Assembly: GCA_030430075.1 (NCBI GenBank)
Contig: JAUIGN010000055.1
Coordinates: 1 to 61,166 of the forward strand
From: a bacterium
GTDB lineage: Bacteria > Planctomycetota > Planctomycetia > Pirellulales > Pirellulaceae
DNA length: 61,166 bases
Reading direction: 5' to 3'
The stretch's first letter is position 1; each line of letters starts with the position of its first letter. Shown one piece after another: positions 27,141 through 36,254 of the stretch. Position numbers and translations under genes: made by a program. The notes under the pieces are model-generated. The model did no database searches. It saw nothing but the letters and a program-made list of their open reading frames with translations, and was not told where the DNA came from.

Positions 27141-28100
27141 TCACTTGGCAGCGACCGCCTGGCCGTCGGCGGGCGACTTGGCAGTGCCGTGGTGGCCCCG
27201 CGCGGGCACATCAAGCTGGACGTCGTGCGCGACCCTCTGCTCCACCGCCGGCGCCTCGGGTTGATGAAACCGACCGATGACTGCCGTGATGTTGTCGCTC
27301 CCGCCATCCTGGTTGGCCGCATCGATCAGCCGACGACACACGGACTCCGCAGCGTCCGATGAAGACAACAGGTCGGTCAACTGAGGCGGGTTGACATGCT
27401 TGGTGAGACCGTCCGTGCAGAGCAGTACCGTGTCCCCCAGTTGCAGATTGGCCGCGTAGACCTCCGGTTCCAAGGCCGAGTCGTCCGCACTGATGGCGTT
27501 CCACAGCGTATTGCTCCACCTCGCCGCCCCATCTTCTTCCGGCGTCCGCCCATCGCCGCAGTCCGCCGACTCCTTGTAGAGCTGGGCGACCGTATGGTCC
27601 CGAGTAACTTGCTTTAACTTCCCGCCCCGGTGCAGGTAGCAGCGGCTGTCGCCGACGTGGACGACATACATTCGCGGCCAGATGATGTAGGCCATCGTCA
27701 GTGTCGTCCCCATCCCGCGGCGCTGGGGCGAGTTTTCGACATCACGCTGCAACATCTCCTGGCAGTGTTGCAGCGCGGCTTTCAGCTCGTCGCGAAAATC
27801 TTCGTCGCTACCGGCGTCCAAGCGAAAATACCAGCTCAGCGTATTCAGGGCATAAGTTACGAAGCTGTCGACCACCAGTTGGCTTGCCCGTTCCCCCGCC
27901 TGATGTCCTCCCATTCCGTCAGCGACGGCTAAGAGGGTGCCTTGCGAGTTACCGAACAGGCGCGTCTGGTGATCGAGGCCCAAACTGGTCTGATGCACCC
28001 GCATCGACTTGTTCAGATCGGCGATCAAGAACTGGTCCTCGTTGATCGTACGTCGCCGACCAGGATCGGTCAGCCCGAAACAGTCTAGTTTCCCTGCCAT
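27141..28100 (-). CDS. PP2C-family serine/threonine phosphatase
   Basis: 319 residues. PP2C motifs are complete: NEDQF, VADGMGGH, VGDSRCY, CTDGLT and GGSDNIT, with the metal-binding Asp residues in each. It dephosphorylates Ser/Thr on proteins, opposing Hanks-type kinases, which are abundant in planctomycetes. It starts 4 nt after the stop of an upstream small gene; the AGGGTGA containing that stop also serves as its ribosome-binding site, so translation looks coupled. The C-terminal 35 residues are a low-complexity tail. Confidence 0.93.
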   Translation of the reverse strand: MAGKLDCFGLTDPGRRRTINEDQFLIADLNKSMRVHQTSLGLDHQTRLFGNSQGTLLAVADGMGGHQAGERASQLVVDSFVTYALNTLSWYFRLDAGSDEDFRDELKAALQHCQEMLQRDVENSPQRRGMGTTLTMAYIIWPRMYVVHVGDSRCYLHRGGKLKQVTRDHTVAQLYKESADCGDGRTPEEDGAARWSNTLWNAISADDSALEPEVYAANLQLGDTVLLCTDGLTKHVNPPQLTDLLSSSDAAESVCRRLIDAANQDGGSDNITAVIGRFHQPEAPAVEQRVAHDVQLDVPARGHHGTAKSPADGQAVAAK

Positions 28101-28104
28101 TAGA

Positions 28105-28410
28105 TCACCCTGCCTTTCGCTGGTTGGGAATGCTGGTTGCCGCGCCCGTCCGGCGGGGCCCCGGAGGCTGGGGTGGCACAGGATCGGCAGGGAGCGGCGG
28201 GCCCGGCCGGGACGGAGGCGCGGGGTCCGGGTCTGGAGGCTGCGGGCCCGGCACCGGTCGCGGTGCCGGACGACCAGCGCTAACCGCCGAGTTGCACTTG
28301 GCACGTCGATTCATTCCGCGCCCTGCCATCCTGGTCGCAGACGCAACCGCCCCGCCGGTGCGCGCTGCGATTGTCTGCCTCGAGCGATTGACAAGTTGGT
28401 TGCGTATCAT
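28105..28410 (-). CDS. Proline-rich basic small protein, coupled to PP2C
   Basis: 101 residues. The N-terminal half is basic (RNQLVNRSRQT); the C-terminal half is a run of Pro/Asp/Gly (PGPQPPDPDPAPPSRPGPP). A strong GGGAGGAG lies 5 nt before the ATG, and the stop abuts the PP2C start. These two signs are the reason to accept it as a real gene despite its low complexity. Function unknown; a substrate or scaffold for the phosphatase is a guess. Confidence 0.6.
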   Translation of the reverse strand: MIRNQLVNRSRQTIAARTGGAVASATRMAGRGMNRRAKCNSAVSAGRPAPRPVPGPQPPDPDPAPPSRPGPPLPADPVPPQPPGPRRTGAATSIPNQRKAG

Positions 28411-28658
28411 GAATCTCCTCCCTTTCCACCAACGGGAATCCTACGGCGACCGGGAACTGCCGGCTCTGCGAATGAAGTGCGGCAGCGTTGCTGAAAGAAG
28501 TCGTTCTGACTTCGTTCCGCAGGTCATATCGCGAGCGAGCGGCCAACGGCTAATGACCAGTGAGGCATGCAGCGTCTCGCTGCGGTTCTCGCAACTTGAA
28601 GCATCCGCGACGATGTTGGCTCGCCGATCATTGTGCGCATCAACAACCGTCAGCCGCA

Positions 28659-29105
28659 CTAGCTGGCGTCGTCCGCATCCCCATCGCCGGCCAGCTCTTC
28701 CAGTTTCTTCCCTGCTTGATCGATTCCTTGTTCCACCGCCTCGCCGGCACCCTCGGCCGAGTCCTGCAAACTCTGACCAGCCTTCTCTAGCTGGTCTCCG
28801 GTGGCGTCCAGAGTTTCCGAGGTGGCCTTCTTGACGGTATCCGTTGCTTCATCAAGGGCCTCGCCCGCCTGCTCGACGCCCGCGTCAAGCCGCTCGCCTA
28901 CGGTCGGCCCGTCTTCAGCAGCCGCCTCGTCGCCGATTTCATCAACCGCCTCTTCCGCTTCACTGGCGAGTTCTTCGCCGGCCTCTTGTGTCTCTTCGAT
29001 CATGCTGTCGAGTTGCTCACCAGTCGATGTGAGTTCACCGTCGCAACCGGTGGCAAAAACAAACCCTGCAGTAACGGCAACGACGAGTTGGATGGTGTGT
29101 CTCAT
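28659..29105 (-). CDS. Acidic helical lipoprotein
   Basis: 148 residues. A lipoprotein signal peptide ends at Cys21 (FVFATGC), so the mature protein should be membrane-anchored outside the cytoplasm. The remainder is almost pure amphipathic helix, rich in Glu/Ala/Asp with 11-residue-like periodicity (GEALDEATDTV, GEAVEQGIDQAG), similar in style to LEA or apolipoprotein-like proteins. The start is the ATG after GGAG. It lies next to a Pmp3-like gene, hinting at envelope or desiccation stress, which is inference. Confidence 0.82.
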   Translation of the reverse strand: MRHTIQLVVAVTAGFVFATGCDGELTSTGEQLDSMIEETQEAGEELASEAEEAVDEIGDEAAAEDGPTVGERLDAGVEQAGEALDEATDTVKKATSETLDATGDQLEKAGQSLQDSAEGAGEAVEQGIDQAGKKLEELAGDGDADDAS

Positions 29106-29223
29106 GTCAAAGTCTCCTTGAATGTGAACGTTGTGGAAAGCAGATCTTGGCGGTGGGGACGTCCGTCCGATCACAACACGGGGCTCAAGGCGATGCGCTG
29201 TGGCGGAGGGAACGACCGTCCGG

Positions 29224-29400
29224 TTAGATCGCCGGCCTTGGCCCCACCTTGGCGATCACCCAGATCGCATGGACGAGGCCGGGAATATATCCCAGCAGGG
29301 TGAGCACGATGTTGAGCCAGAAGTGCAGGCCGATCCCGACCTGCAGGAAAACACCTACCGGGGGCAGGAGAATGGAAAGCACGATTCGAATCAGATCCAT
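29224..29400 (-). CDS. YqaE/Pmp3-family membrane protein
   Basis: 58 residues with two hydrophobic helices and the family signature LPPVGVFLQVG followed by LTLLGYIPGLVHAIWVI. The start ATG is preceded by GGGAG. Family members are small stress-induced membrane proteins that affect membrane potential. Same strand as the lipoprotein downstream. Confidence 0.92.
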   Translation of the reverse strand: MDLIRIVLSILLPPVGVFLQVGIGLHFWLNIVLTLLGYIPGLVHAIWVIAKVGPRPAI

Positions 29401-29981
29401 CACGATGACTCCCAAAGTTGTGGCTGCTTGGCGTTGTGTTCGGCGTCGAGCCAAGCTGCGGTGACGTTTCGGCGGTGCGTCACCACACGCGCCAGAATAC
29501 GGCAAACAGAACGCCCGGTTGTCGCAAACGGACCGGCTCGCTTCATTGCCGGTCTCGTTTCCGCAGGCAGTGATTTACCCCGGTTGCAGTTCGCATGCCG
29601 AACCGCGTAAACCGCTGCAATCATTGAAATTGCGTTGTGTCGCCTGGTCGGGATTCGCGCACCCTGGTCGTCGAACGATCAAAGAACTCACTCACCATCC
29701 AACCGATCGGGCTGCTGAATCTGGTCACCTGCGAGCCCGCTGCGACCTGGGAAAACCGCGGTTTTCCCACGATGCCCTGGCCGGCATTTGCTCGCTCGGC
29801 ACGCGTTCTGCGGAACCTGCGAATCGTGTCCCTGAGAAAAGGATGTTGGTGAGATCAGGACCAGCGGGCCGGACAGGAAGGGCCTGCAGTCATTCCCTTT
29901 GTTGACCGCTACGGGGCGGGGCGCGTCGCTGAAAACGGCGACCGTTCACGTTCTTCCATTCACACCCCATGAAAGGTTGCC
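29401..29981. other. Intergenic stretch; only a palindrome recognised
   Basis: Reading frames here have no family similarity and no ribosome-binding site. The one structured element is the perfect palindrome described separately. Confidence 0.5.
29749..29768. other. Perfect 20-bp palindrome
   Basis: GGGAAAACCGCGGTTTTCCC is a perfect inverted repeat with no spacer. It lies in non-coding DNA about 210 bp before a small membrane-protein gene. It could be an operator for a dimeric regulator; there is no T-run to suggest a terminator. Confidence 0.6.
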
Positions 29982-30158
29982 ATGAAAGTTCCCTGGTCGA
30001 AGAGCCGAGTTCCAACAGGATTGGGCCGCTATGTGTTGGCCGGCTGGCTGATTGCCAGCGGTCTCTTGCCCTTGCTGCACATTGGCGGCGCCAGCGTCGC
30101 CGCCGTGCTTGACTTCACTGCAATTGCCGCTGGTGTCCTGCTATTGCTGGGACGCTAG
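29982..30158 (+). CDS. Small membrane protein (58 residues)
   Basis: ATG after GAAAGG with 6-nt spacing opens a frame ending in TAG. The protein starts MKVPWSKSRVPTGLGRYVLA and has two hydrophobic segments (about 17-34 and 40-57) separated by HIGGASV, ending in LLLLGR. Size and topology fit a bacterial two-helix membrane protein. No family was recognised. It is flanked immediately downstream by a dispersed repeat. Confidence 0.6.
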   Translation: MKVPWSKSRVPTGLGRYVLAGWLIASGLLPLLHIGGASVAAVLDFTAIAAGVLLLLGR

Positions 30159-30160
30159 CC

Positions 30161-30252
30161 TGAATCATTCATCAGCCGTTGGGCGCAAGTCCCGGTTCCC
30201 TTGGTCGCACGGCAAACTGGGCGCGAACGCGTTGCGGCTGATAGACGCGGTG
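30161..30252 (+). repeat. Dispersed intergenic repeat, copy C
   Basis: Head CATTCATCAGCCGTTGGGCG, middle GGCAAACTGGGCGCGAACGC and tail TTGCGGCTGATAGACGCGGT are all present, starting 3 nt after the preceding stop codon. Confidence 0.75.
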
Positions 30253-30390
30253 AGTAAGTTCACCACAGATGACCACGACGCGGCGTTTCGCACTGCATGA
30301 TTGTTCGTGCATGTACAAACCAAGCGAGTGCGCGGACGAGGCCCTGCTTTGTGGTTCGGCCAGGGGCGGGGGCGAGCCGACGATTCCGCG

Positions 30391-32058
30391 TCATGAACGT
30401 TCGCCGCCACACGCGAGCTTGCGGCTGAGGTCTCGAATTTCCTCGTTCAGCACTCGATCGTTGTCCGCGTAGTCAACCGGAACATCGACCACGTGCACGC
30501 CCCCCTGGTCAAAACAGTTTCTCAAGGTCGGCACAAAGTCGGCAGCTTTCGCAATTCGGTGGCCGCTCGCACCATAGCTCTCCGCGTGCATCACGAAATC
30601 GGGATTGCCAAAGTCGAGCCCGAACGGCTCGAAGCCCATATGCGACTGCTTCCACTTGATCATGCCGTAGGCGCCGTCATTGAGCACGGCGACGACCAGG
30701 TTCAGTTTCAGGCGGACGGCCGTTTCCAATTCCTGGGCGTTCATCAGGTAACCGCCGTCGCCGCAGACGGCAAGGACGCGCCGCTGCGGAGATACCAGGC
30801 ATGCGGCCATCGCGGAAGGCAGGCCGGCGCCCATCGATGCCAGGGCGTTGTCCAGCAGCACGGTGTTTGGCTGGCGGGCCTTGAAATTGCGCGCGAACCA
30901 GATTTTGTAGATGCCGTTGTCCAGGGCCACAATGCCGTCATCCGGCATGACAGTCCGCACATCGGCAACGAGGCGTTCCGGGAGGATGGGAAAACGGTCA
31001 TCCTGGTTGCGACTGGTGATATGCGCCTCCATCTGCCGGCGGACCTGCATGAAATAGGAAAAATCCCAGGGACCACCTTCGCTTAATCGCTCACCCAGCT
31101 GCCACATCGTGTTGGCGATATCTCCGAGGACTTCCACCTGGGGAAAGTAGACCGGGTCGACTTGAGCGCTGGTGAAGTTGACATGGATCACGGTTCGACC
31201 ACCGGCTTGCATGAAGAACGGCGGTTTTTCTACGACATCGTGACCGACGTTGATAATCACATCCGCAGCGTCGAGGGCGCAATGGACGAAGTCATCGGCA
31301 GAGAGTGCCGCGTTCCCGAGAAAGCCGGGCGCGTCTTCGTCGATCACACCCTTTCCCATTTGCGTGGTCACGAACGGGATCCCGGTCAATTCGACGAAGC
31401 GCCGCAACATCTTGCAGTTCAAACTGCGGTTGGCCGCCGCGCCGACCAGCAGCAGCGGTCTCCTGGCTTGCGATATCAGCTCGACGGCCCGCCGCAACGC
31501 CTTGTCTTCGGCCAGGGGACGCCGCGCGTAGCTGGCCGTAATGACGGGTTCGGCCGAGTCTTCCTGGGCGATGTCTTCGGCAAATTCGAGGTGCGCTGCA
31601 CCGGGTCGCTCTTCCTGTGCGCGGCGAAACGCTTCTCGGACCGACGAAGGGACAAGGTCGCCGCTGTCGATCTCTTTGGTGAACTTCGTGAGCGGCTGCA
31701 TCATGTCCACCACGTCGACGATCTGAAACTGGCCCTGCTTGCTTGTCTTGACCGGCTTCTGACCCGTCAGCAAGACCATCGGCATGGCGCCCAAATTGGC
31801 ATACGCGGCGGCTGTAACCAGGTTGGTCGCGCCGGGACCGAGCGTCGAGAGACACACGCCCGCCTTGCCGGTCAGCCGGCCGTACGTCGCCGCCATGAAG
31901 CCTGCCGCTTGCTCGTGCCGTGTCACGATCAAGCGAATGCTGGAGTCTTTCAGGGAGTCCAGGAGATCCAGGTTCTCTTCGCCCGGAATGCCGAAGATGT
32001 ACTCGACCTGCTCGTTTTCCAGAGCTTTCACCAATAGATCGGAAGCCTTCATTTGCAT
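30391..32058 (-). CDS. Acetolactate synthase-like ThDP enzyme (catabolic AlsS type)
   Basis: 555 residues. Three ThDP domains are visible: an N-terminal PYR domain with the catalytic Glu in RHEQAAG, a central domain, and a C-terminal PP domain with GDGGYLMNAQELETA and the Mg-binding Asn about 25 residues later (VLNDGAYGM). The sequence (FGIPGEENLDLLDSL, SYEASGH-like SYGASGH) is closest to AlsS-type acetolactate synthases or related ThDP enzymes that lack a regulatory subunit. It makes acetolactate from pyruvate if the assignment is right. ilvN is about 3.7 kb away on the other strand, so it is not an ilvBN pair in arrangement. Start at MQMKAS; MKAS two codons later is equally possible. Confidence 0.87.
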   Translation of the reverse strand: MQMKASDLLVKALENEQVEYIFGIPGEENLDLLDSLKDSSIRLIVTRHEQAAGFMAATYGRLTGKAGVCLSTLGPGATNLVTAAAYANLGAMPMVLLTGQKPVKTSKQGQFQIVDVVDMMQPLTKFTKEIDSGDLVPSSVREAFRRAQEERPGAAHLEFAEDIAQEDSAEPVITASYARRPLAEDKALRRAVELISQARRPLLLVGAAANRSLNCKMLRRFVELTGIPFVTTQMGKGVIDEDAPGFLGNAALSADDFVHCALDAADVIINVGHDVVEKPPFFMQAGGRTVIHVNFTSAQVDPVYFPQVEVLGDIANTMWQLGERLSEGGPWDFSYFMQVRRQMEAHITSRNQDDRFPILPERLVADVRTVMPDDGIVALDNGIYKIWFARNFKARQPNTVLLDNALASMGAGLPSAMAACLVSPQRRVLAVCGDGGYLMNAQELETAVRLKLNLVVAVLNDGAYGMIKWKQSHMGFEPFGLDFGNPDFVMHAESYGASGHRIAKAADFVPTLRNCFDQGGVHVVDVPVDYADNDRVLNEEIRDLSRKLACGGERS

Positions 32059-32330
32059 TCTCACATCCGGGCCGTGGTGGAACCATCGATTCACAATTCG
32101 CGCGTGCCGACCGGCGCAACATTGAAGCGCACCAGGAAATCACCCCAACGCCCAACTTTTCGGCCCCACCCATTCGTCAGCCATCGTACGCTCGGCCACG
32201 GTTCGGTTGACCGTCGAGCGAACCGCAAGCCAACACGGCAACGTCACCAAGGTAGCCTCCTGCGCCAGGCGGTGAAAGCCTGGAACGGCCGTCCGGTGAC
32301 CGTCGTTCCCCGTGACGTTCGGCAGGCGTT

Positions 32331-33170
32331 CTAGAGCCAGAGATGCAGCCTTCCGTCCAGCAATCCGGGCAACGCCCGCTCGACGAGTTCGCGAATCTGA
32401 CGATTGTGATAACGGGTGCTGAAATGTGAAGCGATGACCACGTCGTTGTTAAAACGGTCCTTCCGAGCGACGAAGTCGTCCAGGTGCATATGACCGTGCT
32501 TGTGAATCTTATCCTTGCGATGCCCGGGCGCGACAAACGTCATCTCTGCAATGAGCACTTTGGCGTCATACATTTCGGCGCACCGGTCAAGGCCGGGCGG
32601 GGACGAATCGCCAAGATATGCCAGCAAGGGGACGCGAACCTCGCGGGAAATCTCTTCGCCCGCCAGACGAAGATCGCGAATCTTGTCGCCCGGCAAGTCA
32701 CGGTATTCCGGCTTCAACTTGTTCCGCCGATCCCAAACGACGAAACCCAGTGAGGGCACGGTATGTGTCGTTGCCGATACGGTCACGACCAGTTCCCGCG
32801 AAATGTCAATTTCGTCACCCGGCCGAATGCCGATCAAGTCGCAAGGCAGCCGGCCCCGGTCCAACCTGCGATACAGTTGCAAAATCCGCTCGACATGTTC
32901 CACCGTGTGCTCAGGCAAGTAGATCGTCGGTGGATCCATCTTCATCATCCGCCGGCGGGCGACGTAAACCGGAAGCGCGGCAAGATGGTCCAGGTGCCCG
33001 TGCGAGACAAACCAGGTGGCGGTTCCCATGAAGTCCCACGGCTGGGCGCCCAGGTCGAAACCGATCTTGAGTTCCGGAAATCGCCAGTAGGTCTGCACCG
33101 CCGCGCGAGAATACCCCTCGACAGTAAATCGATCGTATTTCAAGGTCCGAATCGGGACGTTGCTGACCAT
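32331..33170 (-). CDS. RNase Z-like metallo-beta-lactamase-fold hydrolase
   Basis: 279 residues. The metal site HGHLDH lies near residue 57; further ligands are in LGDSSP, the conserved Glu of AEMTF, and HMHLDD and SHFSTRY near the C-terminus. This order is typical of the tRNase Z / ElaC branch, which trims tRNA 3' ends, though it is more divergent than housekeeping ElaC and might act on another phosphodiester or be a plain MBL hydrolase. The start was chosen at MVSNVP, since earlier codons show no conservation. Confidence 0.8.
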   Translation of the reverse strand: MVSNVPIRTLKYDRFTVEGYSRAAVQTYWRFPELKIGFDLGAQPWDFMGTATWFVSHGHLDHLAALPVYVARRRMMKMDPPTIYLPEHTVEHVERILQLYRRLDRGRLPCDLIGIRPGDEIDISRELVVTVSATTHTVPSLGFVVWDRRNKLKPEYRDLPGDKIRDLRLAGEEISREVRVPLLAYLGDSSPPGLDRCAEMYDAKVLIAEMTFVAPGHRKDKIHKHGHMHLDDFVARKDRFNNDVVIASHFSTRYHNRQIRELVERALPGLLDGRLHLWL

Positions 33171-33491
33171 GGCGCGAGTGCACGGAGAAAGGAGACGGGA
33201 ATGGAGCGAGAACCGGGAGCGGGCCACCCGAACGCCCCAGTCTATCGAGAGGTCGGCCCTGGATCTATCCGGTGGTGTATCCGGTTGTGAGCTGCAGCAG
33301 ACCAACGCCGGTTGGCACCACATGCCGAAGAACGATCCGGCGGCGACGACCGGCCCGGTCTGCGCCAGGACACCTGCCATGGCGGCCAGGTTCAGTCCCA
33401 TTCCAGCAGTTGTTCGGCAAGGCAACGGCTTGAGTCGTCGCCTCGTCGTCAGTGCGTCACCGCGAGGCAAGACGCGGCGCGCGCCGATCGC
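33171..33491. other. Intergenic region, nothing recognised
   Basis: About 320 bp between two minus-strand genes. No convincing gene, RNA or repeat was seen; frames here lack family similarity. Confidence 0.4.
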
Positions 33492-34298
33492 TTACGGGTT
33501 CGTCACAGCGGCCGGCCCGTCGTTGGCCGCGGGCGTCTTCGCGCCATAGTTGTCGACATTGGAAAAATCTGCTTCGGGACGAAATTTCTCGCTGGGAAGG
33601 ATCAGGATCTCACCATGGAGATGCTCCTGTACCGTACGCACACCGTGATGTCGGGTCAGTTCCAGGATCGCCAGAAAGACGCCGATCATCGCCGTCTTGT
33701 GCATGCCGATCTTGAGCAGGTCGGACATGCGGGCTTCGCCGGCGGAGACCAGGTCGGCGTGGATTCGTTGCATGTAGACGTGAATCGGCGTGTCGTCGTA
33801 GACGATGTTGGACGGCAGGTTCTTCTGGCCGTCGCGCATGATCCGGCCCATCGCACTGACGACGTCCCAGAGTTCGATCTCTTGAATCGGCTGCGTCCCC
33901 ATATCGACGCGACGGGGCGGCAGGTCGTCCGCCAGCCGGGCAAACCGCGACTGCCATTCGCGACTCTGCTCTTCGAGCAAGCTGGCGGCGTCCTTATACT
34001 TTTTGTACTCCAGCAGACGCTGGACCAGTTCGTCGCGGGGATCCTCGACCGCCTCCACCTCCTCTTCCACGCGCGGCAAGACCATGCGTGACTTGGTCTC
34101 CAACAGCGTGCTCGCCATTTCGACGAAGTCTCCCACGTCGTCGACGCTGAGCTGTTCGAGGATCTCGAGGTAATCCAGAAACTGCTCGGTGATCAACGCG
34201 ATCGGGATATCCGTAACGTCGATTTCGTGCTTGCGGACCAGGTACAGCAGCAGGTCCATGGGTCCGCGAAACGTGGCTAAATCAATCCGAAACGCCAT
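33492..34298 (-). CDS. scpA: Segregation and condensation protein A
   Basis: 268 residues. The N-terminal kleisin motif FRGPMDLLLYLVRKHEID is followed by ITEQFLDYLEIL and the ETKSRMVLP segment, and a C-terminal winged-helix-like part contains VRTVQEHLHGEILIL. ScpA bridges SMC heads with ScpB in the condensin complex that organises chromosomes. scpB is not adjacent. Starts at MAFRID; divergent from the pentapeptide gene. Confidence 0.94.
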   Translation of the reverse strand: MAFRIDLATFRGPMDLLLYLVRKHEIDVTDIPIALITEQFLDYLEILEQLSVDDVGDFVEMASTLLETKSRMVLPRVEEEVEAVEDPRDELVQRLLEYKKYKDAASLLEEQSREWQSRFARLADDLPPRRVDMGTQPIQEIELWDVVSAMGRIMRDGQKNLPSNIVYDDTPIHVYMQRIHADLVSAGEARMSDLLKIGMHKTAMIGVFLAILELTRHHGVRTVQEHLHGEILILPSEKFRPEADFSNVDNYGAKTPAANDGPAAVTNP

Positions 34299-34691
34299 GC
34301 AATCATCCTATCGGCCGGCCCCTCCCACGCTGTCCGACGTAAGCCTTAGTGGGTCCTTCGTTTATACCATGCACCTCGAATCATCGTGAGGGCATTTATC
34401 CCCTCGAAGTGGGCGGCAATATTGTCATGCCGGTAATCTGTGGTAGACTGGCCGGTAGTTCAATGTGTTGTTGCCAAACGACTTAAGGTAACTCTTCCGC
34501 CCGGAGACCCATTCCAGGTCGCCGCACGCGGAAGAACCGACCGGCGTTCCGATTGGCCCACCGCCCACCGGGTTGTGACGACAGATTGGACCGAATCCCA
34601 CCTGAGGTAATTGAGTTGAATACTACGAGACGTCGCACCGACCGTTTCAGCTCTTCCCATTTCCTACCCGCTACGCGAGAACCGGTGTCGC
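34299..34691. other. Divergent intergenic region with a promoter candidate
   Basis: Lower GC than its surroundings in parts and lies between divergent scpA and the pentapeptide gene. Holds the promoter candidate listed separately; no gene is supported. Confidence 0.5.
34422..34449 (+). promoter_or_regulatory. Sigma-70-like promoter candidate
   Basis: TTGTCA, 16-nt spacer, TAGACT. It points toward the pentapeptide gene but would give a long leader of about 235 nt, so its use is uncertain. Confidence 0.35.
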
Positions 34692-35312
34692 ATGATTGAG
34701 ATCAAGCACAAAGACAGCGGCCAGGTCCTATTTTCAACCGAGGCCGACTCGTTGGCCGAAGAGAAGCTGGACGGAGTGAGTTTGGCTGGGGCCGATTTGG
34801 CTGGGGCCGACCTGGCGGGCCTCGATTTGCAACGAGCCGATCTCCGCCGGGCGGACCTGACGGGCGCCAATCTGGAGGGATGTAACCTGCAAAGCGCCCT
34901 CCTCACCGAAGCGCTCGTGAGCGACGCCAATCTGATGAAGGCCGACCTGATCGATGCCGCCTGTCAACACGCCACGTTCCGCGACAGCAAATTGACGCAG
35001 GCCCACCTCCGCTACGCCAAACTCCAGAATTGTGACTTCACTGGGGCCGACCTGAGGGAAACGGACCTCACAATGACGGACCTTCGCTGCAATCTCAATG
35101 ACGCGATACTGGTCAAGGCCGATTTGCAGGGTGCCGATTTGACCGGCGCCAACCTGACCGGTGCGGACCTGTCTGAGGCCAATCTGAAGGAAGCCAAGCT
35201 GGCCGGAGCCCAGATGCAGCGGACCAAGATGACCGGCACGATCGGTCCGACCGGCAAAGCGTTCGGCGTCAAGCCGCCCCCACCCAAACCGTGGTGGAAG
35301 GTCTGGGCCTGA
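34692..35312 (+). CDS. Pentapeptide-repeat protein
   Basis: 206 residues. About 30 tandem A(D/N)LXX pentapeptides run from about residue 28 to 185 (LAGADLAGADLAGLDLQRAD), forming a right-handed quadrilateral beta-helix. A break near the middle (HATFRDSKL) may be a kink. The C-terminal tail is Pro-rich and ends PKPWWKVWA. Family members range from gyrase-protecting proteins to structural ones; no function can be assigned. The DNA contains a 15-bp direct repeat (TTGGCTGGGGCCGA) reflecting repeat expansion. Confidence 0.93.
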   Translation: MIEIKHKDSGQVLFSTEADSLAEEKLDGVSLAGADLAGADLAGLDLQRADLRRADLTGANLEGCNLQSALLTEALVSDANLMKADLIDAACQHATFRDSKLTQAHLRYAKLQNCDFTGADLRETDLTMTDLRCNLNDAILVKADLQGADLTGANLTGADLSEANLKEAKLAGAQMQRTKMTGTIGPTGKAFGVKPPPPKPWWKVWA

Positions 35313-35723
35313 ACGATCGCATCCGCCGCGCCGGCGAGGGCCGGTTACGATCCCCGGTGATCAGGTGGGCTGATCAGGTGAGGATGCGCCGGCCCGTTGA
35401 GGCGCCTCGAGCACGCCACCTCTGCGGGGCCTGCACCGGTGCTCGGGTCGTCGCCCGGCCGTGGAAGCCGCCACGGAATCTCTGGCAGATCATTCGGAAA
35501 ATAGCCAGCGTCGCTTCCTGAAACGAGGCACCGCCTGCAGATGATGGTTCCGGACGTTGACGGTCTCACAAACGACGGCTGCAGGTAATGCGTGGGTGGC
35601 CGTCTGGCGGGAATCCATCCTGGCCGCCATCGCAGCCACCGGCTCCGCGTACCGCCCCTTGTGTCGCCTTGCGGGCCCGATTATGATTGGCGTTTTCCCC
35701 TTTTGCCAATTGGAGTTACGTAG
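35313..35723. other. Intergenic region upstream of ilvN
   Basis: About 410 bp with a good promoter candidate at its end. No leader peptide rich in branched-chain residues and no T-box-like structure were recognised. Confidence 0.5.
35659..35687 (+). promoter_or_regulatory. Probable ilvN promoter
   Basis: TTGTGT, 17-nt spacer, TATGAT, ending 36 nt before the ilvN ATG. Spacing and -10 match the sigma-70 type well. The short leader would leave little room for attenuation. Confidence 0.5.
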
Positions 35724-36254
35724 ATGCGTCACGTGTTGTCCGCCGTCGTGCAAAACGTTCCAGGTGTGCTGGCGCATATCTCCGGCATGCTGGCATCGCG
35801 AGGCTACAACATCGATTCGTTGGCCGTGGGCGAGACGGATGATCCCGACCTCTCCCGGATGACGTTTGTCGTGGTTGGCGACGATCGGGTGCTTGAGCAG
35901 GTGCGGAAGCAGCTCGAGAAGATTGTCACCGTGGTGAAAGTCGTCGACGTCAGTGCGAAGGATCACGTCGAACGGGATCTGATGCTCCTCCGCGTCAAAG
36001 CCGCCCCGGGTCGAAAACGGAGCGAAGTCCGCGAGCTGGTGGACATCTTTCGCGGTCAGATCGTCGACGTCGGTCCCGATGAGGTGATGATTGAAATCTC
36101 CGGCCGTGAGTCCAAGATCGAAGCGTTCATCGAACGGATGCGGACGTACGAAATCATCGAGCTCGTGCGGACAGGCCGCATTGCGATGGTCCGCGGGCGC
36201 GGAAGCAGCGAGCCGAATGCGGCACCCCAGTTGGCGGCCAAGAGCAGCGGCTAG
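35724..36254 (+). CDS. ilvN: Acetolactate synthase small (regulatory) subunit
   Basis: 176 residues, full-length for the IlvN/IlvH family. The N-terminal ACT domain reads VVQNVPGVLAHISGMLASRG with NIDSLAVGET; the C-terminal domain contains ERDLMLLRV and EVMIEISG. It activates acetolactate synthase and confers valine feedback. The TGGAG ribosome-binding site is 8 nt upstream. No ilvB precedes it, which is unusual; ilvC follows 280 bp later. Confidence 0.95.
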   Translation: MRHVLSAVVQNVPGVLAHISGMLASRGYNIDSLAVGETDDPDLSRMTFVVVGDDRVLEQVRKQLEKIVTVVKVVDVSAKDHVERDLMLLRVKAAPGRKRSEVRELVDIFRGQIVDVGPDEVMIEISGRESKIEAFIERMRTYEIIELVRTGRIAMVRGRGSSEPNAAPQLAAKSSG

